Assembly (NCBI RefSeq): GCF_005503015.1
Contig: NZ_SCOL01000001.1
Span: forward strand, 124,001-188,000
Length of the DNA stretch: 64,000 nt
Source of the DNA: Bacillus sp. E(2018)
GTDB lineage: Bacteria > Bacillota > Bacilli > Bacillales > Fictibacillaceae
Reading direction: 5' to 3'
A program made the position numbers and the translations under genes. Below, piece after piece: positions 17,331 to 25,470 of this stretch (positions are counted from its first letter, which is position 1; the number at the start of each line of letters is the position of its first letter). Below the pieces are notes generated by a model that saw only the letters and a list, made by a program, of their open reading frames with translations, was not told the origin of the DNA and did no database searches.

Positions 17331-17612
17331 ATATGGATGATGTGTCTGAATCGTGTTGATCCATGATTCCAAGTGTGGGCGATGATTCGTAATATGATCT
17401 TCTAGATGCTGGTGTGAAAACCCGGTGTGGCTATATTCATTAATGTTGGACAAGATGTTTCGTACTTCTTCATGAACGGCGCCGTTCTCCATTAAATGTG
17501 CAGCAAGACGTTCTAGTTGAGCACATTCGGATGGTGAACCAGCACAATCAGTATAATGGTCTTGAAGAAGATCTCTAATGATATGCAATTGATCGTTGTG
17601 ATTTAATGGCAT
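17328..17612 (-). CDS. ytzH: YtzH-like protein
   Basis: A small protein of about 94 residues with the Bacillus YtzH pattern: MPLNHNDQLHIIRDLL, then CAGSPSECAQLERLAAHLM. It is helical and acidic, without membrane segments; its function is not known. The ATG at 17612 fits the family's MPL start, with AAAGGA 12 bases upstream; an in-frame ATG at 17633 would add seven residues but overlaps that site. It is the only minus-strand gene between ytmP and trmB. Confidence 0.78.
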   Translation of the reverse strand: MPLNHNDQLHIIRDLLQDHYTDCAGSPSECAQLERLAAHLMENGAVHEEVRNILSNINEYSHTGFSHQHLEDHITNHRPHLESWINTIQTHHPY

Positions 17613-17733
17613 TTTCGCTGCACATCCTTTCATTGCATAGCTTATGGATTTTATTAAAAAAATATCCTTCGTTCAAAACGTATATGAAAGTAAATGAAAT
17701 CGTATATAAAAGTGTGAAAAGTGGGGAGAAAAT

Positions 17734-18375
17734 ATGCGTCAACGATTTAAACCTTGGGCTAAAGAAAAATTAATTGAAAATCCTAAATACGTTTCAGTTG
17801 AACCTGAAAAGATGAAAGGGAAGTGGCATACTTTTTTTGGTAATGACAATCCCATTCATATTGAAGTTGGAACAGGAAAGGGACAATTTATTAATGGGAT
17901 GGGTAAACAGAATCCTTCAATAAATTATTTAGGCATGGAGCTTTACGACAGCATCATCATCACTGCGCTTGATCGTATACTTGAGGACGAGAAACAGAAT
18001 GTTAAATTGATCAGAGCAGATGCAACGCACTTGTTGGATTACTTTGAGCCGGGTGAAATTGAGCGTGTTTACCTCAACTTTTCAGATCCTTGGCCAAAAT
18101 CCAAACATGCAAAAAGAAGATTAACACATGAAAGCTTTCTTAAGAGGTATGAGACGGTATTAAAACAGCCTGGTGAAATTCACTTCAAGACTGATAATCA
18201 AGGGTTGTTTGAATATTCACTTCATAGTATGTCGACCTATGGTATGTTCTTTAACCAAGTAAGTCTTGATCTTCATAAAAGTGATATGGAAGATAACGTT
18301 ATGACAGAATATGAAGAGAAATTCTCTGAAAAAGGATATCGAATTTATCGAATGGAAGCACAATTCCGTTCTTAA
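17734..18375 (+). CDS. trmB: tRNA (guanine-46-N7)-methyltransferase TrmB
   Basis: Adds a methyl group to N7 of G46 in the tRNA variable loop, using S-adenosylmethionine; 213 residues. The SAM-binding loop is [11 protein letters not shown] and the substrate/active-site segment is [16 protein letters not shown], followed by [12 protein letters not shown]. All are standard for TrmB (YtmQ). GTGGGGAG lies just before the ATG. A terminator follows. Confidence 0.95.
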   Translation: MRQRFKPWAKEKLIENPKYVSVEPEKMKGKWHTFFGNDNPIHIEVGTGKGQFINGMGKQNPSINYLGMELYDSIIITALDRILEDEKQNVKLIRADATHLLDYFEPGEIERVYLNFSDPWPKSKHAKRRLTHESFLKRYETVLKQPGEIHFKTDNQGLFEYSLHSMSTYGMFFNQVSLDLHKSDMEDNVMTEYEEKFSEKGYRIYRMEAQFRS

Positions 18376-18405
18376 AAGATCCAAGCATATGCTTGGGTCT
18401 TTTCT
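18375..18405 (+). terminator. Terminator after trmB
   Basis: AAAAGATCCAAGCA and TGCTTGGGTCTTTT pair with one G-U across a short loop, followed by a pyrimidine tract. Confidence 0.85.
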
Positions 18406-18471
18406 TTTCATCCGATGTGTGTTTCTTATGATACACTTGTACAGAGATCCAAATAGAAAGGAGACTAAAAT

Positions 18472-19314
18472 ATGGATCAGTGGAAAATTGGTACGAAGAC
18501 ATTAACATGGTTGGATGGCGGGGTCACGCACATGGACGGCGGTGCTATGTTTGGAGTCGTTCCTAAACCTCTATGGGAAAGAAAATATCCTGTTAATGAG
18601 AAGAATCAAATTGAACTTAGAACTGAACCCATCCTTGTCCAAGGTTTTGAAGGAAAGAACATATTGATCGAGTCTGGAATCGGTTTTGGGAAATTAACCG
18701 AAAAACAAAAAAGAAATTATGGAGTAACCGAAGAGTCGCTTATTGAAAAAAGTTTAGAAAAAGAAGGTTTAACAACAGCTGATATTGATATTATTCTAAT
18801 GACTCATATGCATTTTGATCATGCCTCTGGCTTAACGAGATGGGAAGATGATCAGTTAGTACCTGTTTTTGAAAACGCTGTTATTTGCACTTCTGAAACA
18901 GAATGGAATGAGCTAAAGAATCCAAATATCAGGTCTCAGAATACATATTGGAAAGAAAATTGGGAACCTATTCAAAAACAAGTTAAGACGTTTAAAGTAG
19001 AGATTGAGGTTATAAAAGGGATCAAAATGGTTCATACAGGTGGTCACAGTGATGGTCATTCACTGATCGAACTGACAATAGAGAATGGTGAAAAAATCTA
19101 TCACATCGGTGATATCATGCCTACTCATGCCCATCATAATCCATTATGGGTACTGGCTTATGATGATTATCCTATGACTTCAATCTCTCAAAAACAAAGA
19201 TGGATTAAGCCTGACACATGGTATTTCTTTTATCATGATTGTATTTATCGTGCTGTTAAGTGGGATGAGAACGGTGAATTGTTAGAAAGAGTACCACGCT
19301 CACCGAAAATGTAG
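18472..19314 (+). CDS. ytnP: Metallo-beta-lactamase-fold lactonase-like protein YtnP
   Basis: A 280-residue MBL-fold hydrolase related to N-acyl-homoserine lactonases. The di-zinc motif [11 protein letters not shown] is at about residues 106-116, the next ligand in [10 protein letters not shown], and a metal Asp in [12 protein letters not shown]. subtilis YtnP degrades signals of Streptomyces; whether this one does is inference. The N-terminus ([20 protein letters not shown]) is typical. AAAGGAG precedes the ATG. Confidence 0.87.
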   Translation: MDQWKIGTKTLTWLDGGVTHMDGGAMFGVVPKPLWERKYPVNEKNQIELRTEPILVQGFEGKNILIESGIGFGKLTEKQKRNYGVTEESLIEKSLEKEGLTTADIDIILMTHMHFDHASGLTRWEDDQLVPVFENAVICTSETEWNELKNPNIRSQNTYWKENWEPIQKQVKTFKVEIEVIKGIKMVHTGGHSDGHSLIELTIENGEKIYHIGDIMPTHAHHNPLWVLAYDDYPMTSISQKQRWIKPDTWYFFYHDCIYRAVKWDENGELLERVPRSPKM

Positions 19315-19446
19315 AAAAACCGTCACAAATTTTCCATTTTCAAGTGAATGTCGAAATCGACAGTATATGTTAAAATATGAGAGGCATGTAATGATGAACT
19401 TTATTTATATCTTAAACACTTAAAGTGAAATGAGAGGGGATTTAAA

Positions 19447-19983
19447 ATGAAAAAACAGTTAGTTGCCATTTTTACCGTTCTAGCACTGTTTTTGTCCATC
19501 GGTACTTTTGCATCTGCAGAACAAGCTACAGATGAAATGAAAAAGACCATTGAAAAGGGAATTGAAAGTAAGCACAAAGATTTAAAAAAGGGTTCACTCA
19601 CATTAACAGACATTGAAACTTATCCAAACCAAGATTCGAAATTAGATGCATCTGAAGTAACAGTTGCCATTGCTAACTATGATACGGTACGAGACAATAT
19701 CTTTTACTTCGATCACACAGAAGTTGTGTTCTATGATGCTGACAAAAATGAACTTTTAGCTGAAGCTGCTGTAGCTAAAGCGAATTCTCAAATTAAAGAT
19801 TATAAAAAAGCACACGAATCAGACCTCGGAACACATATGGACTGGATCGTTGTAACAGGACTATTATTTCTTTTAATCATCGTTCCTTTAATTATTTTAA
19901 GTGTTTGGGAAAAGCGTCAATACCTTACTACGAAATTCAAGATTGATAACAATCTTTACGACCAAACAAAGTTATACCGTTAA
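19447..19983 (+). CDS. Secreted-domain membrane protein, unknown
   Basis: A 178-residue protein with a signal peptide (KKQLVAIFTVLALFLSIGTF, cleavage likely after ASA at residue 24) and a second hydrophobic segment at about 138-158 (WIVVTGLLFLLIIVPLIILS). The extracellular middle is lysine- and aspartate-rich, and the tail is short and basic. I do not recognise the family. GAGAGGGG precedes the ATG and a strong terminator follows, so it is a single-gene unit beside ytnP. Confidence 0.7.
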   Translation: MKKQLVAIFTVLALFLSIGTFASAEQATDEMKKTIEKGIESKHKDLKKGSLTLTDIETYPNQDSKLDASEVTVAIANYDTVRDNIFYFDHTEVVFYDADKNELLAEAAVAKANSQIKDYKKAHESDLGTHMDWIVVTGLLFLLIIVPLIILSVWEKRQYLTTKFKIDNNLYDQTKLYR

Positions 19984-19993
19984 TCGCCATAAG

Positions 19994-20029
19994 AAAGCCC
20001 TTAGGAAAAATGTCCTAAGGGCTTTTTTT
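19994..20029 (+). terminator. Terminator
   Basis: AAGCCCTTAGGA and TCCTAAGGGCTT form a perfect 12-bp stem, followed by seven T residues. Confidence 0.93.
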
Positions 20030-20085
20030 ACTTTAAGTTTCTTTTCTAAAAGAATGTTGGTTTTAACTCGTTGTCACCTTTGAAA

Positions 20086-20128
20086 GTTGATTGGAGTGGA
20101 AAGCGAGCAGCCTGGAACGGAAATCAAC
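20086..20128. repeat. Interspersed palindromic element, short copy A
   Basis: A 43-base element bounded by GTTGATT and AATCAAC. Its right half (AAAGCGAGCAGCCTGGAACG, then GAAATCAAC) matches the right half of copy B at 36457-36540 with few changes, while the central GC-rich hairpin is deleted. It lies in the intergenic space between convergent genes. Confidence 0.7.
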
Positions 20129-20164
20129 ATTTCCAAAAGCAACAAAGTTTTAAAGAAACGGCCT

Positions 20165-20473
20165 TTATTTTTGAATGAGCTCTAACAGACTTCCTGTTGA
20201 AGCATCAATTAAGAATTCGTAATGCGACGCTTCCTTTCCAGGTGATGAGTTTGAAAAGCCACCTTTATAAACAGAGTAAGGAAGGCCATGTACGTTCTTT
20301 TCTTCTGCTTTAACCATGATCCAGGCTCCAGAAATTCTGTAATGTTCACTTGCTTTTTCTTTCAATTGTTTTAACGCTTTTTCGGGTGTGATGGTCTCTG
20401 TCTGCTTTTTTGTAACAACATAACCGATTGCAGCACCTGTAAGGCCTGCTAGAATCAGGTTTCTCCAATTCAT
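20165..20473 (-). CDS. ytzB: PepSY-like small membrane protein YtzB
   Basis: A 102-residue protein with an N-terminal membrane anchor (NLILAGLTGAAIGYVVTKK) and a PepSY-like domain (TPEKALKQLKEKASEHYRISGAWIM...HYEFLIDASTGSLLELIQK, shown in part). It resembles the predicted small secreted protein group COG5584, including B. subtilis YtzB, by recollection. The ATG at 20473 has AAGGTGGGA 6 bases upstream; the long upstream extension of this frame overlaps the preQ1 leader and is not coding. Role unknown. Confidence 0.72.
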   Translation of the reverse strand: MNWRNLILAGLTGAAIGYVVTKKQTETITPEKALKQLKEKASEHYRISGAWIMVKAEEKNVHGLPYSVYKGGFSNSSPGKEASHYEFLIDASTGSLLELIQK

Positions 20474-20591
20474 ACGTATTCCCACCTTATGTATGTTCGT
20501 TTTCAAATCGTATTGGTTCTTCTTAATCAGTATAACAAAGAAAAGCCTTCTTTTTCTTGGGCTTTTTTGATAAGATACATTTGATAAAGAT

Positions 20592-20683
20592 GGAGGGTTC
20601 GAAATTCCCACCCCTCTTAAAACAAAACTAGGGAGCGTGAAGAATGAACATTTACACTCTCTGCGTTTTAGCAGAGTTTTTTT
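20592..20683 (+). promoter_or_regulatory. PreQ1-I riboswitch with terminator
   Basis: The aptamer (about 20592-20631) has GGAGGGTTC, a short loop, CACCCCTC, then the A-rich strand TTAAAACAAAACTAG, as in class I preQ1 riboswitches. The terminator is CTCTGC/GCAGAG (20659-20676) plus seven T. An antiterminator is possible: AGGGAG (20629-20634) pairs with CTCTCT (20657-20662), which overlaps the terminator stem. Ligand binding to the aptamer tail would free the terminator, so preQ1 should switch queDEC off. Confidence 0.85.
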
Positions 20684-20716
20684 GTTTTCGTGCTCCATTT
20701 GAAAGGATGAACAGGA

Positions 20717-21196
20717 ATGACTTATAAAATTCCAACAGATGTTCAAAAACTTGGCCGTGACATTAAGAGCGAGCAATTAAAATACCATAATAAGCGGGTT
20801 GCCGTATGCAAAGAGTTTACGTTTGATGCAGCTCATCATTTGCATTGCTATGATGGAAAATGTAAAAATCTCCACGGTCACACATACAAACTCGTGATTA
20901 CCATGAGTGGCTTTGTGAATTCAATCGGTATAGCTGTTGATTTTGGAGAGATTAAAGAGATTTTCAAATCAGCGATAGACAGCAAATTAGATCATCACTA
21001 TTTAAATGAAGTTCTTCCTCCGATGAATACGACTGCTGAGAATATGATCGTTTGGATTTGGGAGCAAATCGATCTCCAACTGAACGAGAGAGGACTAAGT
21101 GAGCAAGGTCATAGAATAGAAGAACTTAAATTATATGAGACACCAACTAGCTATGCTGTCATGAAAAGAGAATGGATGGTGGAAAATGATGTTTGA
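20717..21196 (+). CDS. queD: 6-carboxy-5,6,7,8-tetrahydropterin synthase QueD
   Basis: Makes 6-carboxytetrahydropterin from dihydroneopterin triphosphate, the second step of queuosine synthesis; 159 residues. Zinc-binding histidines are in FDAAHHLHCYDGKC and NLHGHTYKL, the catalytic Cys lies in that first region (CKNLHGH), and LDHHYLNEV plus the ending LKLYETPTSYA are typical. First gene of a riboswitch-controlled queDEC operon; its end overlaps queE by 11 bases. Confidence 0.93.
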   Translation: MTYKIPTDVQKLGRDIKSEQLKYHNKRVAVCKEFTFDAAHHLHCYDGKCKNLHGHTYKLVITMSGFVNSIGIAVDFGEIKEIFKSAIDSKLDHHYLNEVLPPMNTTAENMIVWIWEQIDLQLNERGLSEQGHRIEELKLYETPTSYAVMKREWMVENDV

Positions 21197-21911
21197 TCTG
21201 CCGTCTAGAGACATTTGGAAGCACTGGAAAGTTCCTATGGTTGAAATCTTTGAAACAGTAGAAGGTGAAGGACTACAAGCTGGGTATCCAACGGTTTTTG
21301 TACGTGTCTTTCATTGCAATCTTCGCTGTACGTGGTGTGATACGACATACAGTTATGCACCTGCTAAACCAGAATTTGAAGCTACAATAGAAGAAATTGT
21401 GAATACGATTAAGTCGTTTCGATCGCAACGAATCTGTTTTACTGGTGGAGAGCCTTTAATCCATCGAGAAAAATCAGCTGCCTTACTATTAGCGATGGCT
21501 GACTTGGATCATATTGTTGATATCCACATTGAAACGAACGGAGCTATCGATATCCAGCCATTTGAGCAACTACGTAACTCTCATCATGATCTTCAAAAAA
21601 AGATGAGGTTTGTGATGGACTACAAGCTCCCAGCTTCAGGTGAGATGGAAAGAATGCATTTGGATAATTTTAAAGAGCTTCAGCACCAAGACGAAATCAA
21701 ATTTGTTGTTGGATCAGAGAACGATTTTGAGATAACGAAACAAGTCGTCTCTGAACATTACCGAAATGGTCAGATCTCTGTAAGTCCTGTCTGGGAGAGC
21801 ATGCCTCCGAGACGTCTTGTTGAACTATTATTAGAGAATCCTCTGCCAAATGCAAAGCTCAGTCTTCAACTTCATAAAGTAATTTGGCATCCAGAAGAGA
21901 GAGGGGTTTAA
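21186..21911 (+). CDS. queE: 7-carboxy-7-deazaguanine synthase QueE
   Basis: Radical SAM enzyme that contracts carboxytetrahydropterin to 7-carboxy-7-deazaguanine; 241 residues. The cluster motif is CNLRCTWCDT (about residues 45-54), a CxxxCxxC arrangement, preceded by EIFETVEGEG. GGEPL is the SAM-binding motif. The start overlaps queD, implying translational coupling. The N-terminus PSRDIWKHWKVPMVEIFETV is longer than that of B. subtilis QueE as I recall it, so this appears to be a different QueE branch. Confidence 0.92.
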   Translation: MMFDLPSRDIWKHWKVPMVEIFETVEGEGLQAGYPTVFVRVFHCNLRCTWCDTTYSYAPAKPEFEATIEEIVNTIKSFRSQRICFTGGEPLIHREKSAALLLAMADLDHIVDIHIETNGAIDIQPFEQLRNSHHDLQKKMRFVMDYKLPASGEMERMHLDNFKELQHQDEIKFVVGSENDFEITKQVVSEHYRNGQISVSPVWESMPPRRLVELLLENPLPNAKLSLQLHKVIWHPEERGV

Positions 21912-21913
21912 CC

Positions 21914-22585
21914 ATGAACAAAAAAGCGGTTATTGTTTTAAGTGGAGGACTTGATAGTACAACTTGCATGGGTATTGCAAAAGCGGAAGGATATGACCTG
22001 TACCCGATTACTTTTCACTATGGGCAGCGTCATAATCGAGAAGTTGAACAAGCGATCGAAGTCGGCAAATATTATGGTGTAACAGATCATAGAATCGTAG
22101 ACCTTACCTTTTTAAAAGATATAGGCGGAAGTGCACTGACTGATGAAAAAGTAGATGTTCCAACTGAGGCAGAAGAAGGCATACCTGTAACTTACGTACC
22201 TGCTAGAAACATGATTTTCTTATCGCTCGCAAGCGCTTATGCAGAAGTAATTGGAGCAACAGCTGTTTATACAGGTGTTTCAGCGGTTGACTTCAGTGGC
22301 TATCCAGATTGCCGTCCAGAATTCATTCAGAGTATGGAAGAAACGATCAACTTAGCTACAAAAGCCGGTGTAACTGGAAAAAACATCTCAGTGGAAACAC
22401 CACTGATCTCTCTTTCAAAAAAAGAGACAATTGAAAAAGGTCTTTCTCTTGAAGTGCCATACGATCTCACAACCTCTTGCTATAATGGGAAAGAAGCAGC
22501 TTGCGGAAAATGTGACAGCTGTTTTTTACGTTTAAAAGGTTTTAAAGAAGCTGGAGCAGTGGATCCGATCAAATACGAAATCTAG
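21914..22585 (+). CDS. queC: 7-cyano-7-deazaguanine synthase QueC
   Basis: Converts 7-carboxy-7-deazaguanine to preQ0 with ATP and ammonia; 223 residues. The ATP-pyrophosphatase P-loop is VLSGGLDSTT (residues 8-17), and the zinc site is formed by the cysteines of CYNGKEAACGKCDSC near the C-terminus. The ATG at 21914 follows GAGAGGGG and fits the family start; codons upstream overlap queE. Last gene of the operon, ended by the hairpin before ytoP. Confidence 0.95.
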   Translation: MNKKAVIVLSGGLDSTTCMGIAKAEGYDLYPITFHYGQRHNREVEQAIEVGKYYGVTDHRIVDLTFLKDIGGSALTDEKVDVPTEAEEGIPVTYVPARNMIFLSLASAYAEVIGATAVYTGVSAVDFSGYPDCRPEFIQSMEETINLATKAGVTGKNISVETPLISLSKKETIEKGLSLEVPYDLTTSCYNGKEAACGKCDSCFLRLKGFKEAGAVDPIKYEI

Positions 22586-22604
22586 AAATTTCATAAGTAT
22601 AGAA

Positions 22605-22666
22605 AACCCCTTCTTATTAGGTGTACAATTACAATGTACACGTGACTAATTAGAAGGGGTTGTTTT
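22605..22666 (+). terminator. Terminator-like hairpin that encloses the ytoP ribosome-binding site
   Basis: AACCCCTTCT (22605-22614) pairs with AGAAGGGGTT (22652-22661), extended by TTA/TAA; a second perfect hairpin, GTGTACA with TGTACAC, fills the loop. GTTTTTAT follows. It can end queDEC transcription. AGAAGGGG, the ribosome-binding site of ytoP, lies in the 3' arm. Confidence 0.7.
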
Positions 22667-22669
22667 TAT

Positions 22670-23740
22670 ATGAATAAAGAAACACTCGACTTGTTTAAAA
22701 CACTGACAGAATTGCCTGGTGCTCCGGGCTTTGAAAGAGATGTTCGAAAGTTTGTTCGAAAAGAGATCGAACCTGTATCAGATGAAATTATTCAAGATGG
22801 TCTTGGCAGCATCTTTGGTGTGAAAAAAGGAAACGGTCCAAAGATTATGGTAGCTGGACATATGGATGAAGTAGGTTTCATGGTTACGAAGATCACGAAG
22901 AACGGTATGCTTAAATTTCAAGAGTTGGGTGGCTGGTGGAGCCAAGTTCTATTAGCTCAACGTGTAAATATTTACACAGATAAAGGTGATGTTATAACGG
23001 GTATTATCGGCTCAACTCCACCTCATCTTCTTTCTGAAGATCAGCGTAACAGACCGATGGGTATTAAGAATATGTACATAGATATTGGCGCAGATAACGA
23101 TCAAGAAGTTCTTAACCTGGGTGTAAGACCTGGGCAGCAAATCGTTCCGATCTGTCCGTTTACACCGATGTCCAATCCGAAGAAAATCATGGCGAAAGCA
23201 TGGGACAATCGATACGGTGTAGGGTTAGCGATTGAATTATTAAAAGAGTTAAAGGATGAAACGTTGCCTAACGAATTGTATAGTGGTGCTACTGTTCAAG
23301 AAGAAGTTGGACTAAGAGGCTCAAAAACGGCAGCAAACTTGATTAAACCTGACCTGTTTTTTGCATTAGACGCAAGTCCGGCGAATGACATGATGGGAGA
23401 TAAAAGTGAATTTGGACAACTAGGAAAAGGTGCGTTGTTAAGAATTCTAGATCGAACGATGGTTACTCACCGTGGTATGAGAGAATATATCCTTGATACA
23501 GCTGAAACGCATAAAATTCCCTACCAATATTTCATCTCACAAGGTGGAACAGATGCAGGCAGTGTACATATCTCCGGAAACGGAGTACCTTCTGCAGTAA
23601 TCGGAATCTGTTCACGTTATATTCATACACATGCTTCAATGATACATGTGGATGATTATGCTGCTGCCAAAGAATTGCTTCTCAAACTTGTTAAAACAGC
23701 AGATGAATCTACATTAAAAACGATCTTAGAAAATAGTTGA
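22670..23740 (+). CDS. ytoP: M42-family aminopeptidase YtoP
   Basis: A 356-residue co-catalytic metallo-aminopeptidase of the M42 (glutamyl aminopeptidase/endoglucanase-like) family. Metal ligands and catalytic residues appear in [41 protein letters not shown] and [10 protein letters not shown]. Forms a large cytosolic oligomer in the family. The ATG is 10 bases after AGAAGGGG. It is followed after 13 bases by the DUF84 gene. Confidence 0.92.
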   Translation: MNKETLDLFKTLTELPGAPGFERDVRKFVRKEIEPVSDEIIQDGLGSIFGVKKGNGPKIMVAGHMDEVGFMVTKITKNGMLKFQELGGWWSQVLLAQRVNIYTDKGDVITGIIGSTPPHLLSEDQRNRPMGIKNMYIDIGADNDQEVLNLGVRPGQQIVPICPFTPMSNPKKIMAKAWDNRYGVGLAIELLKELKDETLPNELYSGATVQEEVGLRGSKTAANLIKPDLFFALDASPANDMMGDKSEFGQLGKGALLRILDRTMVTHRGMREYILDTAETHKIPYQYFISQGGTDAGSVHISGNGVPSAVIGICSRYIHTHASMIHVDDYAAAKELLLKLVKTADESTLKTILENS

Positions 23741-23753
23741 GGATGAACGCAGG

Positions 23754-24266
23754 ATGAAAATCGGAATCGGATCACATAACCCTGCAAAGATTAGAGCATC
23801 TCAGCCATTTATTAAGTATTTTGCAGAAGCAGAACTCGTATCTTATTCTTCTGATTCTTTAGTTTCTGCTCAGCCTTTTTCTGATGAGGAAACGAAGATC
23901 GGTGCTATCAACCGAGCTAAAGATTGTGTGAAGCAAGGGGCAGACATCGGTATTGGTTTTGAAGGCGGTGTTATGGAGATGGAAGATGGTATGTATTTAT
24001 GTAACTGGGGAGCAGTGGCTGACCAAGATGGAAACGTTTTTTCAGCTGCAGGAGCTCGTATCTTGCTGCCTTCATTGATCGTAACAGGTCTTAAGCAGGG
24101 TAAGGAACTAGGAACATTGATGAGTGAGCTAACAAGAGACCCTGAGATCAGAAAAAAGGATGGAGCAATAGGTGTTTTTACTAGCGGTATGCTGTCTCGG
24201 AGTGAGATGTTCTGGCATATTTCACTCATCCTTTTAGGGCAATATATTTACAACATGAGCAAATAA
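23754..24266 (+). CDS. DUF84 family protein (inosine/xanthosine triphosphatase-like)
   Basis: A 170-residue protein with the DUF84/YjjX pattern: IGIGSHNPAKIRA at the N-terminus, then GAINRAKDC and DIGIGFEGGVMEM. YjjX proteins hydrolyse non-canonical ITP/XTP; activity of this one is inferred. The region KDGAIGVFTSGMLSRSEM is also conserved. It is probably co-transcribed with ytoP and is ended by a terminator at 24311-24356. Confidence 0.82.
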   Translation: MKIGIGSHNPAKIRASQPFIKYFAEAELVSYSSDSLVSAQPFSDEETKIGAINRAKDCVKQGADIGIGFEGGVMEMEDGMYLCNWGAVADQDGNVFSAAGARILLPSLIVTGLKQGKELGTLMSELTRDPEIRKKDGAIGVFTSGMLSRSEMFWHISLILLGQYIYNMSK

Positions 24267-24310
24267 AAAGTGTAACGCAAGCTTTTAGTAAAAAGCTTTC
24301 TTCATCATAA

Positions 24311-24356
24311 AGGGTGTTAGTAGGGTATTTTATACCTTATCTAACAGCCTTTTTTG
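24311..24356 (+). terminator. Terminator after the DUF84 gene
   Basis: A two-part stem, GTTAG/CTAAC and GGTAT/ATACC separated by small bulges, with GGGT/AGCC at the base and six T residues. Confidence 0.8.
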
Positions 24357-24413
24357 TATGAATGTAAGTAATCAGGGAAAATTAGAAACAAAAACGTTAG
24401 GCGGATTTTAACT

Positions 24414-25439
24414 TTGAACTCAAATGCAAAAAGAAGGCTGATTATTCTTGGTATCCTCATCATTTTATGTCTTGTTTGGATCATATATGAAGTGACACCA
24501 CCGGATGGTTCAGCAGAAAAGGCTTTCGTTATAAAAGATAATAGCGATTTTAAAACGATATCGAAGCTTTTAGAAGATGATGAATTTATTAAAAGTCCTA
24601 TTTTGTTTTCCGTTTATGCTTCAGTTACAGGGATGAAGAGTAAAGTGGTATCGGGTGAACACACGATTAAACAGGGAGAAGGATTTAAAGAAATACTTCA
24701 AGATTTGTCTACATTGGAAAATGAAACAGAAGCTATAGAAGTGATTGTTCCAGAGGGGTTAACTGTATTAGAGATTGCAGATGTATTAAATAAGTCTGGA
24801 ATTGTAGACAAAAACCAATTTCTTGATGTAGCAAGATCGTGGAATACACTAACTGAAGAACAGCAAGAACAATTAGGAATAAATAAGGAAGTAAAAAAAT
24901 CCAATAAAAAGTTTGCTGTGGAAGGACTCCTTTTTCCAGATACGTATTATTTTAGAAAGAATATGAAACCGGACGAAGTGATTCATCAAATGACGGAAAG
25001 AATGGTTGAAGCAACGAAGGAATTAACCATTCATACAAAGCAGACTCCTTATGAAATGATCACGTTAGCTTCTATTATTGAGAAGGAAGCTCTATTGAAC
25101 GAAGAAAAGCGAAGAATTGCTGGTGTTTTTGTCAATCGTTTAGAAGAAGGTAAGAAGCTGCAATCGTGTTCCACCGTTCAATATCTGCTTGAAAAACCTA
25201 AAGCAACTTTAAAAAGAAAAGACCTTAAAATTCAAAGTCCTTACAATACGTATATTTATAAAGGTTTACCGCCAGGGCCGATTTCCAGTCCGGATCTTCC
25301 CTCACTAAAAGCGGCCGCAGATCCTGAAGATCATGACTATTATTACTTTGTTGCAAAACAGGATGGCACATGGAGTCATTTCTTTTCAAAAACGTATAAA
25401 GAACATAGCAAATATACGCAATTGAGTGGAAATTATTAA
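24414..25439 (+). CDS. mltG: Endolytic murein transglycosylase MltG-like protein
   Basis: A 341-residue YceG/MltG protein that cuts nascent glycan strands at the membrane. A single N-terminal membrane helix (LIILGILIILCLVWIIYEV, residues 9-27) is followed by a LysM-like stretch and the catalytic domain: TLASIIEKEA holds the catalytic Glu, then RRIAGVFVNRL, SPYNTYIYKGLPPGPIS and YYYFVAKQDG. The start is a TTG because no ATG is in frame; its ribosome-binding site is weak. In B. subtilis MltG (YrrL) is encoded elsewhere, so this may be a second copy or a relocated gene. Confidence 0.85.
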   Translation: MNSNAKRRLIILGILIILCLVWIIYEVTPPDGSAEKAFVIKDNSDFKTISKLLEDDEFIKSPILFSVYASVTGMKSKVVSGEHTIKQGEGFKEILQDLSTLENETEAIEVIVPEGLTVLEIADVLNKSGIVDKNQFLDVARSWNTLTEEQQEQLGINKEVKKSNKKFAVEGLLFPDTYYFRKNMKPDEVIHQMTERMVEATKELTIHTKQTPYEMITLASIIEKEALLNEEKRRIAGVFVNRLEEGKKLQSCSTVQYLLEKPKATLKRKDLKIQSPYNTYIYKGLPPGPISSPDLPSLKAAADPEDHDYYYFVAKQDGTWSHFFSKTYKEHSKYTQLSGNY

Positions 25440-25466
25440 AACCCGGTGAGCGACCACCGGGTTTTA
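25438..25466. terminator. Bidirectional terminator between mltG and the chemoreceptor gene
   Basis: AAAACCCGGTG and CACCGGGTTTT form a perfect stem around a 6-base loop between convergent genes. Confidence 0.92.
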
Positions 25467-25470
25467 AAAC

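Noticed and set aside
20474..20776. Long N-terminal extension of the minus-strand ytzB frame
   Set aside because: It runs through the preQ1 riboswitch and the start of queD; the ATG at 20473 has a good ribosome-binding site.
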